Shown one piece after another: positions 26,122 to 34,076 of a DNA stretch of 64,000 nt. Source of the DNA: Verrucomicrobiota bacterium (lineage in GTDB: Bacteria > Verrucomicrobiota > Verrucomicrobiia > Limisphaerales > Pedosphaeraceae); assembly GCA_021325145.1 (NCBI GenBank), contig JAJPHR010000110.1, forward strand, positions 1 to 64,000, read 5' to 3'. The first letter of the stretch is position 1, and every line of letters begins with the position of its first letter. The notes under the pieces were generated by a model. The model did not search any database and had not been told where the DNA came from. It was given only the letters and a program-made list of their open reading frames with translations. The translations under genes were made by a program, and so were the position numbers.

Positions 26122-26676
26122 TTATTTCCTTTGCAATTCACGGTAAAGCCAGGCGCGGGCGTAAGCCCAATGGCGCTTGGCCGTGGGTTCGGAAATGCCC
26201 TGAACCTTGCCCGCTTCTTCGAGCGTCAGGCCGCCGAAAAAACGGAGTTTAACCAACTCGGCCCTGGCGGGATCTTTGATAGCAAATCGTTCCAGCGCCT
26301 CATGGAGCGCGAGCAATTGCTCATCATCCATTCCCGCCGCGAGGTCCAATGATTCGAGCGTCACTCGTTCCGCGCCGCCGCCATGGCGCAGGGCTTTTTT
26401 GCGGCGGGCGTTGTCGATCAGGATGCGCCGCATGGCTTCGGCAGCGGCGGTGAAGAAGTGGGCACGATTTTGCCATTCCGGTTGCTGGTCGCCGCCGAGG
26501 CGCAGCCAGGCCTCGTGGACCAATGCCGTGGCCTGAAGCGTCTGGCCCGGCGCTTCCCGGGCCATCTTGTGCGCCGCGAGCTTGCGCAGTTCTTCATAGA
26601 CCAGCGTAAGCAACTGCTCGGCCGCCTGTGGTTCACCGCGTGTGGCGGCATTCAAGATGTGGGTCAATTCGGGCAT
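26122..26676 (-). CDS. ECF RNA polymerase sigma factor (TIGR02999/Sigma70_ECF type)
   Basis: 184 residues. Region 2 has YEELRKLAAHKMARE and ATALVHEAWLRLGG, then FFTAAAEAMRRILIDNARRKKALRHGG, the signature of this ECF group. Region 4 includes LVKLRFFGGLTLEEAG and the recognition helix ISEPTAKRHWAYARAW. There is no anti-sigma gene. In Planctomycetes and Verrucomicrobia this type is normally next to a Ser/Thr kinase, and here the kinase is the neighbour but convergent, with a 3-nt gap. Control by that kinase, through phosphorylation, is a plausible inference. Confidence 0.92.
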   Translation of the reverse strand: MPELTHILNAATRGEPQAAEQLLTLVYEELRKLAAHKMAREAPGQTLQATALVHEAWLRLGGDQQPEWQNRAHFFTAAAEAMRRILIDNARRKKALRHGGGAERVTLESLDLAAGMDDEQLLALHEALERFAIKDPARAELVKLRFFGGLTLEEAGKVQGISEPTAKRHWAYARAWLYRELQRK

Positions 26677-26763
26677 TGATCAGCGCTGCGTCGGAGGCCG
26701 CAGAGTCGGGTTCGTGATTTCGCGCTCGTGTTCGAGATTGCTTTAGACATTGAAGTCCAGTAA

Positions 26764-28212
26764 ATGAGAGGCCAATCCAGAATAAAAACCATGCTCACTC
26801 GCTTGCCGAAATCAACTTTCATGCCGCTGCTGTTCGCCGCCGGGCTGTGGGTGGCAACGCCGCAACCTTCGGCCGCCGCCGACAAAGCAATGGCGCTTGC
26901 CGATCCGCCGCCGCAACCCGCGATGCTGTCGCACGAGGAGAAAATGAAGTGGTTTCGCGAGGCCAAGTTCGGTCTGTTCATTCACTGGGGGCTTTATGCC
27001 CTCCCGGCCGGCGAATGGAAAGGGCAACCCGTTCCCGGCATCGGGGAATGGATCATGAATCGCGCGCAGATTCCGGTCAAGGAATACGAGCAACTCGCCA
27101 AAAAATTCAAGCCGGTCAAGTTCAATGCCGAGCAATGGGTGCAAATGGCGGAGGATGCCGGCATGAAATACATCGTCATCACGAGCAAGCATCACGATGG
27201 CTTTGCGATGTATCATTCGCAGGTGAGCAAATACAATATCCACGACGCCACGCCGTTTCATCGTGATCCGATTGCGGAACTCGCCCAGGCCTGCGCGAAG
27301 CATCACATCCGTTTCGGATTTTATTATTCGCAGGCGCAGGATTGGCACGAGCCGAACGGCGCGGGCAACACGTGGGATTTCGGCGCCGATGATCAAAAGG
27401 ATTTCGACCAGTACCTGCGCACGAAGGCTGAACCACAAGTGAAGGAGTTGCTGAGTTTTTACGGCCCGGTGTGCCTGATTTGGTTCGACACGCCCCGCAT
27501 GATGACGAAGGAGCGCGGCCAGCGCTTTGTGGATATCGTTCAGTCGCTCCAACCGGCCTGCCTCATCGATGGGCGCCTGGGCACCGCCGGTGATTATACG
27601 TCCACCGGCGACAATGCCATCCCGGAAGTTAACAAGGAGGGTGACTGGGAAACTCCCGCCACGATCAATCACACCTGGGGTTTCAAGAAGGACGATCAGG
27701 ATTGGAAATCGCCGGGCGAAATCACCTTCAAGCTCGTGGACATTATCAGCAAAGGCGGGAATTACCTGCTGAACGTCGGCCCCACGTCGCAGGGAATCAT
27801 TCCCCAGGCCAGCCAGGACAATTTGCGGGCGGTTGGTCGCTGGTTGAAGGTCAATGGCGACGCTGTCTATGGCGCAGGCCGCTCGCCCTTCACCGACGAA
27901 TATGGCGAATACAGCTCCCATCTCAAGGACCGCACCAACAATCCCATTTTTCTCGCGCGCACCGATTGGCGCTGCACGACCAAGCCCGGCAAGCTGTACT
28001 TCACCATCTTCAAAACGCCCCGCGGCGGATTCGATCTGCCTGCCTTCAAATCCTTCATAAGAAAGGTGTACTTTCTGAGCGATCCGAAACAGACTGAACT
28101 TCACATCGAAGCAGTAAACGGCATTCGCGTCGTCCAACTGCCGCGCAACCTGCCCGATGCCATGGCCAACGTGATAGTGGTGGAAATTGAGGGGGAGCAG
28201 GTTGAGTTATGA
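26764..28212 (+). CDS. Secreted alpha-L-fucosidase (GH29)
   Basis: 482 residues. The signal peptide includes STFMPLLFAAGLWVATPQPSAA. The GH29 barrel starts with KWFREAKFGLFIHWGLYALP, then MKYIVITSKHHDGFAMY, FGFYYSQAQDWHEP and the nucleophile Asp in CLIWFDTPRMM (about 241). LLNVGPTSQGIIP is also typical. It releases alpha-L-fucose from glycans outside the cytoplasm. Residues about 395-482 form a C-terminal beta-sandwich. The start is ATG 26764; ATG 26791 (MLTRLPKS) is equally plausible as the signal-peptide start. Monocistronic and divergent from the sigma gene, with an 87-nt shared upstream region. Confidence 0.93.
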   Translation: MRGQSRIKTMLTRLPKSTFMPLLFAAGLWVATPQPSAAADKAMALADPPPQPAMLSHEEKMKWFREAKFGLFIHWGLYALPAGEWKGQPVPGIGEWIMNRAQIPVKEYEQLAKKFKPVKFNAEQWVQMAEDAGMKYIVITSKHHDGFAMYHSQVSKYNIHDATPFHRDPIAELAQACAKHHIRFGFYYSQAQDWHEPNGAGNTWDFGADDQKDFDQYLRTKAEPQVKELLSFYGPVCLIWFDTPRMMTKERGQRFVDIVQSLQPACLIDGRLGTAGDYTSTGDNAIPEVNKEGDWETPATINHTWGFKKDDQDWKSPGEITFKLVDIISKGGNYLLNVGPTSQGIIPQASQDNLRAVGRWLKVNGDAVYGAGRSPFTDEYGEYSSHLKDRTNNPIFLARTDWRCTTKPGKLYFTIFKTPRGGFDLPAFKSFIRKVYFLSDPKQTELHIEAVNGIRVVQLPRNLPDAMANVIVVEIEGEQVEL

Positions 28213-28234
28213 ATGGTCCAAAGTCGGGCTGGTT

Positions 28235-30085
28235 TCACTGATTGTGAGCGGCAGCGAGGGTCTTGACCTCATCAAGTTCCTGTTGCAGCGTGGGTACCCA
28301 CACCTGGCCGGACTTAATTTGGACGTCCAGGGCTTTGAGATACCATTGCTCCGATTCGCGAAAATGTTGCATGTTCCAGTAAGCGACGGCGATGGATCGC
28401 AGTGCATGCGTCACCGTTTCCTGCCGGATGATGGCGTAGCTGCTGGTTTGGGCGAAAGTCAGCGCGGTCTGAAATTCGCCCACCGCGTCGGTGTACTTGC
28501 CCTGGCTGACGAGCAGGCGCCCGCGATCCATAAATAAGTTTGGCGTGCTGAGCCGGCCGCGATTTTTGAGCGAGGCGCGATACTGTTCCCATGCGAAATC
28601 CCACAGCGCGTCGCGGTAAACGATTGAATTCGTTTTTGGTCCGGTGGTTGCTTGCCATTCCGCGTCGAGTTTCGACACGCGCTCCGGATCGGACAGGACG
28701 GCGCGGGCGAAGGTCAGTTCGTTCGTTCGATTGAGCGACGCGCCGGACTTGATGAAATTGTCGATCCGCCCGCCGGCATCCTGATAAACCTCGCCAAGGA
28801 ACTGAAAGACCTCCGGGTTCTGAGTTTTGAAATGCGCGCCGTACCAGACGGAGCGCGGGTCGCGCCATTCCGCGACGTAATTTGTGGTTTTTACGCACCA
28901 AACCGTTGCCAGTGCCGCGCCCAATCCCCACGCCAGCCACGATGCCTGCCGCCATCGCCCGGCCAGGGCAATCATCACGTCCGCGAGCAAAATGCACACC
29001 CCGACGGACGGCAGGAACAGGTAACGATCCGTGACGGGGACGATAAAGCTCAGCAACATCGGCGGCACCATCTGGATGAGAACCCAGCAACACAACACCG
29101 CGCGAATTGGCTGGCGCGCGTAGCAAAGCAAAATCGGCACTGCCCACATGGCAACCGCCGCAAAAACGACGGCGATACGGGCCAGCAGGCTCCAGGTGTC
29201 GGCGCTGGACATGGAACGATACAAGGCATAGGTGCCGCATCCGGTGAGCAGCCAGAGATTCGTCAACTCACTTCTCGCCATCGTGAGAATGCTCAGCGCT
29301 TGGTTGGTCGGCGGTTGCGCGTGCCAGGTCATCCAGCCGAAAAAAAGCGTCACCATTCCAAATGGAACCTTGTCCGCGAACATTTGCCAACCGCGTCGCT
29401 TTTCCACGAGGACATCCCACGCCAGCATCACTGCCGGGAGCAGCAAGACGGATTGTTTGCCCGCGCTGCCGGCCGCAAAAAGAAACAGGCTGGCCGCATA
29501 CCACACGTAACGATGCGGTCCGCGCCGGTTTAAAAGATAGCAGGCCATCGCCAGCGCCGCGAAGCCGGTGGCGACGAGGTCCTTGCGACTGGAAATCCAG
29601 GCGACCACTTCGACATGTGCCGGATGCAACACGAAAAGCAGTGCCGCAACAGCAGCGGTGAGAATTCTCCGCGAGATCGTGAACGCCAGCACGTACACCG
29701 TGAATGTGACCCACCCGTGCCAGATCACGTTCGACCAGTGGAACGCGGCCGCATTCTTCCCGCCGATGGCGATATCAAGCGCGTAACTGAGCAGATTGGC
29801 GGGCGCGTAGTTTGCCGCGTAGGGGGTGGTGAAAATGTATTTGAGATTGGCGGCACGGAAGCTCTCGATGTACGGGTTGTTCATCACGTAGTCCGGATCG
29901 TCCACCATGAGGAACCCGAGCCTGGCCGTGCCGGCGTGCAGAGCGAAGTTGACCGCCGCCAAGCCGAGCAATACGAGCGCGTGTTGCCACCATGAGGCCG
30001 CAGACTTGGCTGGTGGCGGCGGGGCTGCCGTAGGTCGCACAACCAGAATCGGTTTTTTGCTTTTTTTCGGACGCCTGGCTTTCAT
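28235..30085 (-). CDS. Polytopic membrane protein with C-terminal TPR-like repeats (TMTC/glycosyltransferase-39-like)
   Basis: 616 residues. After a basic, proline-rich N-terminus (PKKSKKPILVVRPTAAPPPP) come about 10 membrane helices. The loop FLMVDDPDYVMNNPYIESF after the first helix resembles the Asp-containing loop of TMTC and PMT-like proteins. Next is HPAHVEVVAWISSRKD, a recurrent motif in this group. After residue about 400 it is soluble, with TPR-like helices (LLVSQGKYTDAVGEFQTAL and NMQHFRESEQWYLKAL). It may transfer sugars to exported proteins or act as a scaffold; the substrate is unknown. It is convergent with the fucosidase (22-nt gap). Confidence 0.75.
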   Translation of the reverse strand: MKARRPKKSKKPILVVRPTAAPPPPAKSAASWWQHALVLLGLAAVNFALHAGTARLGFLMVDDPDYVMNNPYIESFRAANLKYIFTTPYAANYAPANLLSYALDIAIGGKNAAAFHWSNVIWHGWVTFTVYVLAFTISRRILTAAVAALLFVLHPAHVEVVAWISSRKDLVATGFAALAMACYLLNRRGPHRYVWYAASLFLFAAGSAGKQSVLLLPAVMLAWDVLVEKRRGWQMFADKVPFGMVTLFFGWMTWHAQPPTNQALSILTMARSELTNLWLLTGCGTYALYRSMSSADTWSLLARIAVVFAAVAMWAVPILLCYARQPIRAVLCCWVLIQMVPPMLLSFIVPVTDRYLFLPSVGVCILLADVMIALAGRWRQASWLAWGLGAALATVWCVKTTNYVAEWRDPRSVWYGAHFKTQNPEVFQFLGEVYQDAGGRIDNFIKSGASLNRTNELTFARAVLSDPERVSKLDAEWQATTGPKTNSIVYRDALWDFAWEQYRASLKNRGRLSTPNLFMDRGRLLVSQGKYTDAVGEFQTALTFAQTSSYAIIRQETVTHALRSIAVAYWNMQHFRESEQWYLKALDVQIKSGQVWVPTLQQELDEVKTLAAAHNQ

Positions 30086-30140
30086 TCGCCGGTAGCAATG
30101 GCCAACGGCTTACCGTCTCGGGGCAGGAGAGGCAATCCTT

Positions 30141-30264
30141 AAACACCAAACGCCAGGCTCCAAACACCAGAAAAGCTCCAAACAACAAATACCAAGCATC
30201 CATTGATGCGCCTGGCTGTTGCTTGGAGCTTTTCTGGCGTTTGGCTTTTGGAGCTTGGCGTTTA
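30141..30264. repeat. Long imperfect inverted repeat of the GTTTGGAGC family, copies 2 and 3
   Basis: Left arm 30141-30186 (AAACACCAAACGCCAGGCTC, CAAACACCAGAAAAGCTCCA, AACAAC) and right arm 30218-30264 (GTTGCTTGGAGCTTTTCTGG, CGTTTGGC, TTTTGGAGCTTGGCGTTTA) are near-complementary over about 46 nt. The loop itself contains GCATC-CATT-GATGC. The left arm is the inverse of the element at 1430-1476. No gene is in it. Confidence 0.75.
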
Positions 30265-30328
30265 GGCCACCGGAAGCGGTGCTGGCCAATTCCAACACCG
30301 AGGTTGCGAAATAAAGGTGGGCCGAAAC

Positions 30329-30463
30329 TTAATCTCTCGGCTTGCCGCGTTCGGCGATATTCGGGTCTTCCGAAGGATGAAACGCCGCCGCCAGCAGAGC
30401 GGGACCAAAACAAACCACCAGCCCGATGGGTATCAGCACAAGGCCCCAATAATTCGAATCCAT
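30329..30463 (-). CDS. Small single-pass membrane protein (44 aa)
   Basis: A short frame: MDSNYWGLVLIPIG, continuing through one hydrophobic helix (about residues 7-29) into a hydrophilic tail ending ERGKPRD. One clean transmembrane helix followed by a charged tail is protein-like. No strong Shine-Dalgarno sequence is seen. It precedes the TMTC-like gene (same strand, 243 nt away across the inverted repeat) and is divergent from the GYF gene. Function unknown; I consider coding likely but unproven. The rest of 30464-30652 shows nothing beyond a possible promoter area. Confidence 0.45.
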   Translation of the reverse strand: MDSNYWGLVLIPIGLVVCFGPALLAAAFHPSEDPNIAERGKPRD

Positions 30464-30652
30464 ATTGGAGCAATGATAACGTCTGGCGGGGTTTTGGCAA
30501 CAGGAAGAATTTGGCGTTTGCATCGTTTGAAACGCATTTTCACAGGTTGCTCTTGTACAATAAGATCGAGCAATTGGAGCTTGCTTTTCCGTTGACTCCG
30601 GCCGCCGGCCGCTGTCCAATGCCGGTGGTCATCAGCCACCAAGGAAGCAGCT

Positions 30653-31534
30653 ATGTATAAAATCATCGGAACGGATGGGAGGGAATATGGCCCCATTAAC
30701 CGGGAACAGGTCGGCCAGTGGATCGCCGATGGGCGTCTCAACCGCCAAAGCCTGGCGCAAAACGTCGATGTTCCCGGATGGAAACCCCTCGCCGAATTCC
30801 CCGAATTTGCCCCCGCCTTCTCGAACATCATCGCGGCGGGGACCACTGCGGGACCTTCGCAATTTGGTTCTTCGGGGACTCCGAGCAGCGGTCTGGCGAT
30901 CACCAGCTTCATTCTTGGTCTCTGCTCGCTGGTTTGCTTTGGTGTGTTTGCCGGCATTCCCGCGGTTATTATTGGGCACATGGCTCACAAGCGGGCACGG
31001 AGGATGCCTGCGGAATATGGAGGAACCGGTTTCGCGATTGCGGGATTTGTCCTTGGCTATTGCGGCATTTTGATGACTGCGGCCGTCATCGGAATGTTTG
31101 TGCCGGCCTTGTCCACGGCGAAAGACCGCGCGGTGTCCATCAATTGCATGAACAACATGAAGCAACTCGGCTTGGCAGCGCGGATTTGGTCGGGAGATAA
31201 TCACGACAAATATCCCTTCAATGTGAGCACCAACAATGGCGGCACCCTCGAATTTTGCGGCATGGGAAGCGACGGGTTCGATACAAATGCCGCCATGCAT
31301 TTCCTCGTCATGTCCAACGAACTGAGCGCACCCAGGATACTCGTTTGCCCGGCGGATACCTCTAAAACGCCCGCCTTCAGCTTCCAGGGGCTGCGGGCCT
31401 GGAATGTGACTTACCAACTCCGCACCGGCACGAACATCGATGAAAGCAACCCTACTCAGGTGTTTGCGATTTGTCCGATCCACGGCCATGTTCTGCTCTG
31501 CGACGGCAGCGTTCAAAAAGGCAAAAAGAAATAA
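30653..31534 (+). CDS. GYF-DUF4190 membrane protein with pseudopilin-like (DUF1559-type) C-terminal domain
   Basis: 293 residues with three parts. Residues 1-55 are a GYF_2 domain (DGREYGPINREQVGQWIADG, VPGWKPLAEFPEF). Residues about 82-155 have two hydrophobic pairs of DUF4190 type (AITSFILGLCSLVCFGVFAG and GFAIAGFVLGYCGILM). Residues about 160-293 match the soluble part of verrucomicrobial pseudopilins (SINCMNNMKQLGLAARIW, VLVCPAD-like RILVCPADTS and HGHVLLCDGSVQ). The usual prepilin methylation motif is absent. AAGGA lies 10 nt before the ATG. The next gene starts 1 nt after its stop, so the two form an operon. Role unknown. Confidence 0.8.
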   Translation: MYKIIGTDGREYGPINREQVGQWIADGRLNRQSLAQNVDVPGWKPLAEFPEFAPAFSNIIAAGTTAGPSQFGSSGTPSSGLAITSFILGLCSLVCFGVFAGIPAVIIGHMAHKRARRMPAEYGGTGFAIAGFVLGYCGILMTAAVIGMFVPALSTAKDRAVSINCMNNMKQLGLAARIWSGDNHDKYPFNVSTNNGGTLEFCGMGSDGFDTNAAMHFLVMSNELSAPRILVCPADTSKTPAFSFQGLRAWNVTYQLRTGTNIDESNPTQVFAICPIHGHVLLCDGSVQKGKKK

Positions 31535-31535
31535 G

Positions 31536-32786
31536 ATGAAGCAGTTTCCAGTTGTACTTCTCCTCTTCGTGCTGATCGTTGTGGGTGCTGGGTGCGCCTC
31601 GAATCGCGCAGCCGATTCCGCGTCTGCCTCGCGTCCTGAAGACAAATATCGTGTCACCTATGCCGCGCCCACTGCGGAACAACTCCAGGCGAAAGCAACG
31701 AGCGGCGATGCCGGATCACAGTTCAAGCTCGGCTCGATGTATCTCGAGGGCGACGGGGTGCCGAAAGATTCCGGTGAGGCTGCCCGATGGTTTAAGAAAG
31801 CCGCCGAACAAGGCCACACCGACGCGGAGTATCGGCTGGGGCTGCTGTATGAGGCCGGCACTGGAGTTCCGCTCAACAAGGAGGAGGCGCACACATGGTT
31901 TTGGAAGGCGGCTGCAGAAGGGCAAGCGGATGCGAAAGCTGAACTGGATCGCATGAACGCCCGGGGAGAACAGTTTCCGCCGCCAAAGCAGGATTCACAC
32001 AAAGCGGAACGCCAGTTGGCCGCGCTGGGGGAGACGGTCGCGCAGTTCAACATGGGGGTTTATTATTCCAATGGTGATGGCGTGCCGCGCGACAAAGCCC
32101 AGGCGGTCGCGTGGTTCCGGAAAGCTGCCGATCAGGGTGCGCCGCGCGCTCAATGCCAGTTGGGCCTGACGTACTTGAAAGGCGAAGGTGTTCCCATGGA
32201 TGAAGCCGAAGCCGCTCGTTGGTTTCGGAAGGCCGCCGTTCAAGGCGTAGGCGTCGCGGAGGAAATACTCGGTCGTTGTTACGAGGACGGTCGCGGCGTT
32301 CCCCAGGACAAAGCTGAAGCCGCTCGCTGGCTGCGCAAAGCCGCCGAACAAGGCAACGCGGGGGCGCAAGCGCATTTGGGTCTGCTTTACCTGCGCGGTG
32401 ATGGTGTTCCCAAGGACCAAGTCGAGGCCCAACGGCTTTTTCAGCAAGCGGCGGACCAGGGCATTGAATTTGCGCGACACGAACTCGAGCAACTTGGCCA
32501 AACCGAATCCGAACCCGCGCGGCTTCCCGGCGAGGCCACCCGGCTTTTGGGGTTGGCGGCGGAGAACCGGACCGATGCTCAAAACGAGTTGGGCCTGCTC
32601 TATGAAAAGGGCCAGGGCGTTCGCAAAGACCTGACCGAGGCTTACAAATGGTTTACGCTTGCGGCCGATCAGGGTGACATGACGGCCTGGGAGAACCGCT
32701 CGCGGCTCTGGTTGATTGTCGATGGCGAACAAATTACGGAAGCAAACCGTCGCGCGGAAGCGTTTCGAAGCAGCCTCAAACGTTAG
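31536..32786 (+). CDS. Sel1-repeat lipoprotein
   Basis: 416 residues starting MKQFPVVLLLFVLIVVGAGC, a lipoprotein signal whose lipobox ends at Cys20. Eight or so Sel1-like repeats follow, each with a pattern such as GDGVPKDSGEAARWFKKAAE, spaced about 36 residues. Sel1 solenoids mediate protein-protein contacts, often in envelope or signalling functions. It is probably anchored to the inner or outer membrane. The start ATG 31536 is one base after the stop of the GYF gene. An upstream reading from 31440 would remove the signal peptide from the N-terminus and is rejected. Confidence 0.88.
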   Translation: MKQFPVVLLLFVLIVVGAGCASNRAADSASASRPEDKYRVTYAAPTAEQLQAKATSGDAGSQFKLGSMYLEGDGVPKDSGEAARWFKKAAEQGHTDAEYRLGLLYEAGTGVPLNKEEAHTWFWKAAAEGQADAKAELDRMNARGEQFPPPKQDSHKAERQLAALGETVAQFNMGVYYSNGDGVPRDKAQAVAWFRKAADQGAPRAQCQLGLTYLKGEGVPMDEAEAARWFRKAAVQGVGVAEEILGRCYEDGRGVPQDKAEAARWLRKAAEQGNAGAQAHLGLLYLRGDGVPKDQVEAQRLFQQAADQGIEFARHELEQLGQTESEPARLPGEATRLLGLAAENRTDAQNELGLLYEKGQGVRKDLTEAYKWFTLAADQGDMTAWENRSRLWLIVDGEQITEANRRAEAFRSSLKR

Positions 32787-32862
32787 CCCACACTAGTTAG
32801 TTCACACTTCCCACAGCCTGAAGAGGCTTGCCCCAAAAGCGTGATTCGGCTCCAATGCACCC

Positions 32863-34047
32863 GTGATCCAAATTAAAACACTGGCCATCGGATTCGGAAT
32901 CATGAGTACTGCAATCCTGTTCTCCAACTCAATCATGGCCGGGGCGGCTGAAATGAAACCATCGCTGGTTTATGTGGGCACTTTTACGGAACCGACGAAG
33001 GGCAGGGGAATCTATGCTTATCGCATGGATCCGGCCACTGGCGCGATGACTCCACTCGGTTTGGCGGCGGAAACGCCCAGCCCGACCTTCCTGGACATCG
33101 ATTCCAGCGGCCAGCGCCTTTGTGCGATCAACGAAATCAACCGCTTCGAGGACAAACCGGCGGGAGCAGCCAGCGTCTTTTCGATCAATCGCGAAACGGG
33201 CAAGCTTACATTCTTAAACCAGCGATCGTCCGGCGGGCCCGGGCCATGCTGCGTGATGCTGGACCGCGCGGGGCGAAACGCGCTGGTGGCCAACTACGCC
33301 GGCGGGAGTGTGGCGATGCTTCCCATTGGGTCCGACGGACGCCTGGGCGAAGCCTCCGCCTTCATTCAGCATAGCGGCAAAAGCGTCAACCCCGACCGGC
33401 AGGCCGGCCCGCACGCGCATTGCATGACGTTGGATCCGGCCGAACATTTCGCGTTCGCCTGCGACCTCGGTTTGGACAAGGTGCTGATCTATCGGTTCGA
33501 TTCAACAGCAGGCATACTGGTTCCAAATGATCCTCCTAGCGCCCAGACCAGACCCGGCTCCGGCCCACGGCACATTGCCTTTCATCCCAATGGCCGTTTC
33601 GCTTATGTCATCCACGAACTGGACAGCACCATCACGGTTTTCAAATACGATGCCGCACGCGGCTCGCTCGAAGGAGTGCAGACCGTATCGACCGTGCCGG
33701 ACGATTTCAAAGGCAAAAAATGGGCCGCCGAGGTTCAGGTCCATCCGTCGGGGAAGTTTCTGTACGCCTCCAATCGCAGTCATGACAGCATCGCCGTCTT
33801 TACGATCGATTCGGCCACCGGCAAACTGGCCTCCATTCAGTACGAACCCACCCAGGGCAAAACCCCGCGCTATTTCACGCTTGATCCGACCGGCAAATAT
33901 CTGCTCGCGGCCAACCAGGACTCCGACACGATCGTTATCTTCAAAGTGGACGATGCCACCGGCCGCCTTAAAGCGACCGGCAATGTTGTCCAAATTCCGG
34001 GGCCCGCTTGCATCAAGTTTGTGCCCGATGCGGGCCAGGAGCATTAA
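32863..34047 (+). CDS. Exported lactonase family protein (6-phosphogluconolactonase / cycloisomerase-2 type)
   Basis: 394 residues with a signal peptide (GIMSTAILFSNSIMAGAAE). The mature part is a seven-bladed propeller of the Pgl/YbhE family: LVYVGTFTEPTKGRGIYAY, TFLDIDSSGQRLCAIN, GPCCVMLDRAGRNALVANY, GSGPRHIAFHPNGRFAYV, VHPSGKFLYASNRSHDSI and TPRYFTLDPTGKYLLAANQ. YVGTFT and SNRxHDSI are family signatures. The export signal means it may act on sugar lactones in the periplasm rather than in the pentose phosphate pathway. The start is GTG 32863; ATG 32902 would also keep a hydrophobic N-terminus. Convergent with the exopolysaccharide genes (29-nt gap). Confidence 0.88.
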   Translation: MIQIKTLAIGFGIMSTAILFSNSIMAGAAEMKPSLVYVGTFTEPTKGRGIYAYRMDPATGAMTPLGLAAETPSPTFLDIDSSGQRLCAINEINRFEDKPAGAASVFSINRETGKLTFLNQRSSGGPGPCCVMLDRAGRNALVANYAGGSVAMLPIGSDGRLGEASAFIQHSGKSVNPDRQAGPHAHCMTLDPAEHFAFACDLGLDKVLIYRFDSTAGILVPNDPPSAQTRPGSGPRHIAFHPNGRFAYVIHELDSTITVFKYDAARGSLEGVQTVSTVPDDFKGKKWAAEVQVHPSGKFLYASNRSHDSIAVFTIDSATGKLASIQYEPTQGKTPRYFTLDPTGKYLLAANQDSDTIVIFKVDDATGRLKATGNVVQIPGPACIKFVPDAGQEH

Positions 34048-34076
34048 TCCGTCAAAGGGGAATTGGGATAAATCGG

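Noticed and set aside
26812..28137. 441-residue frame antisense to alpha-L-fucosidase
   Set aside because: Shadow of the GH29 gene.
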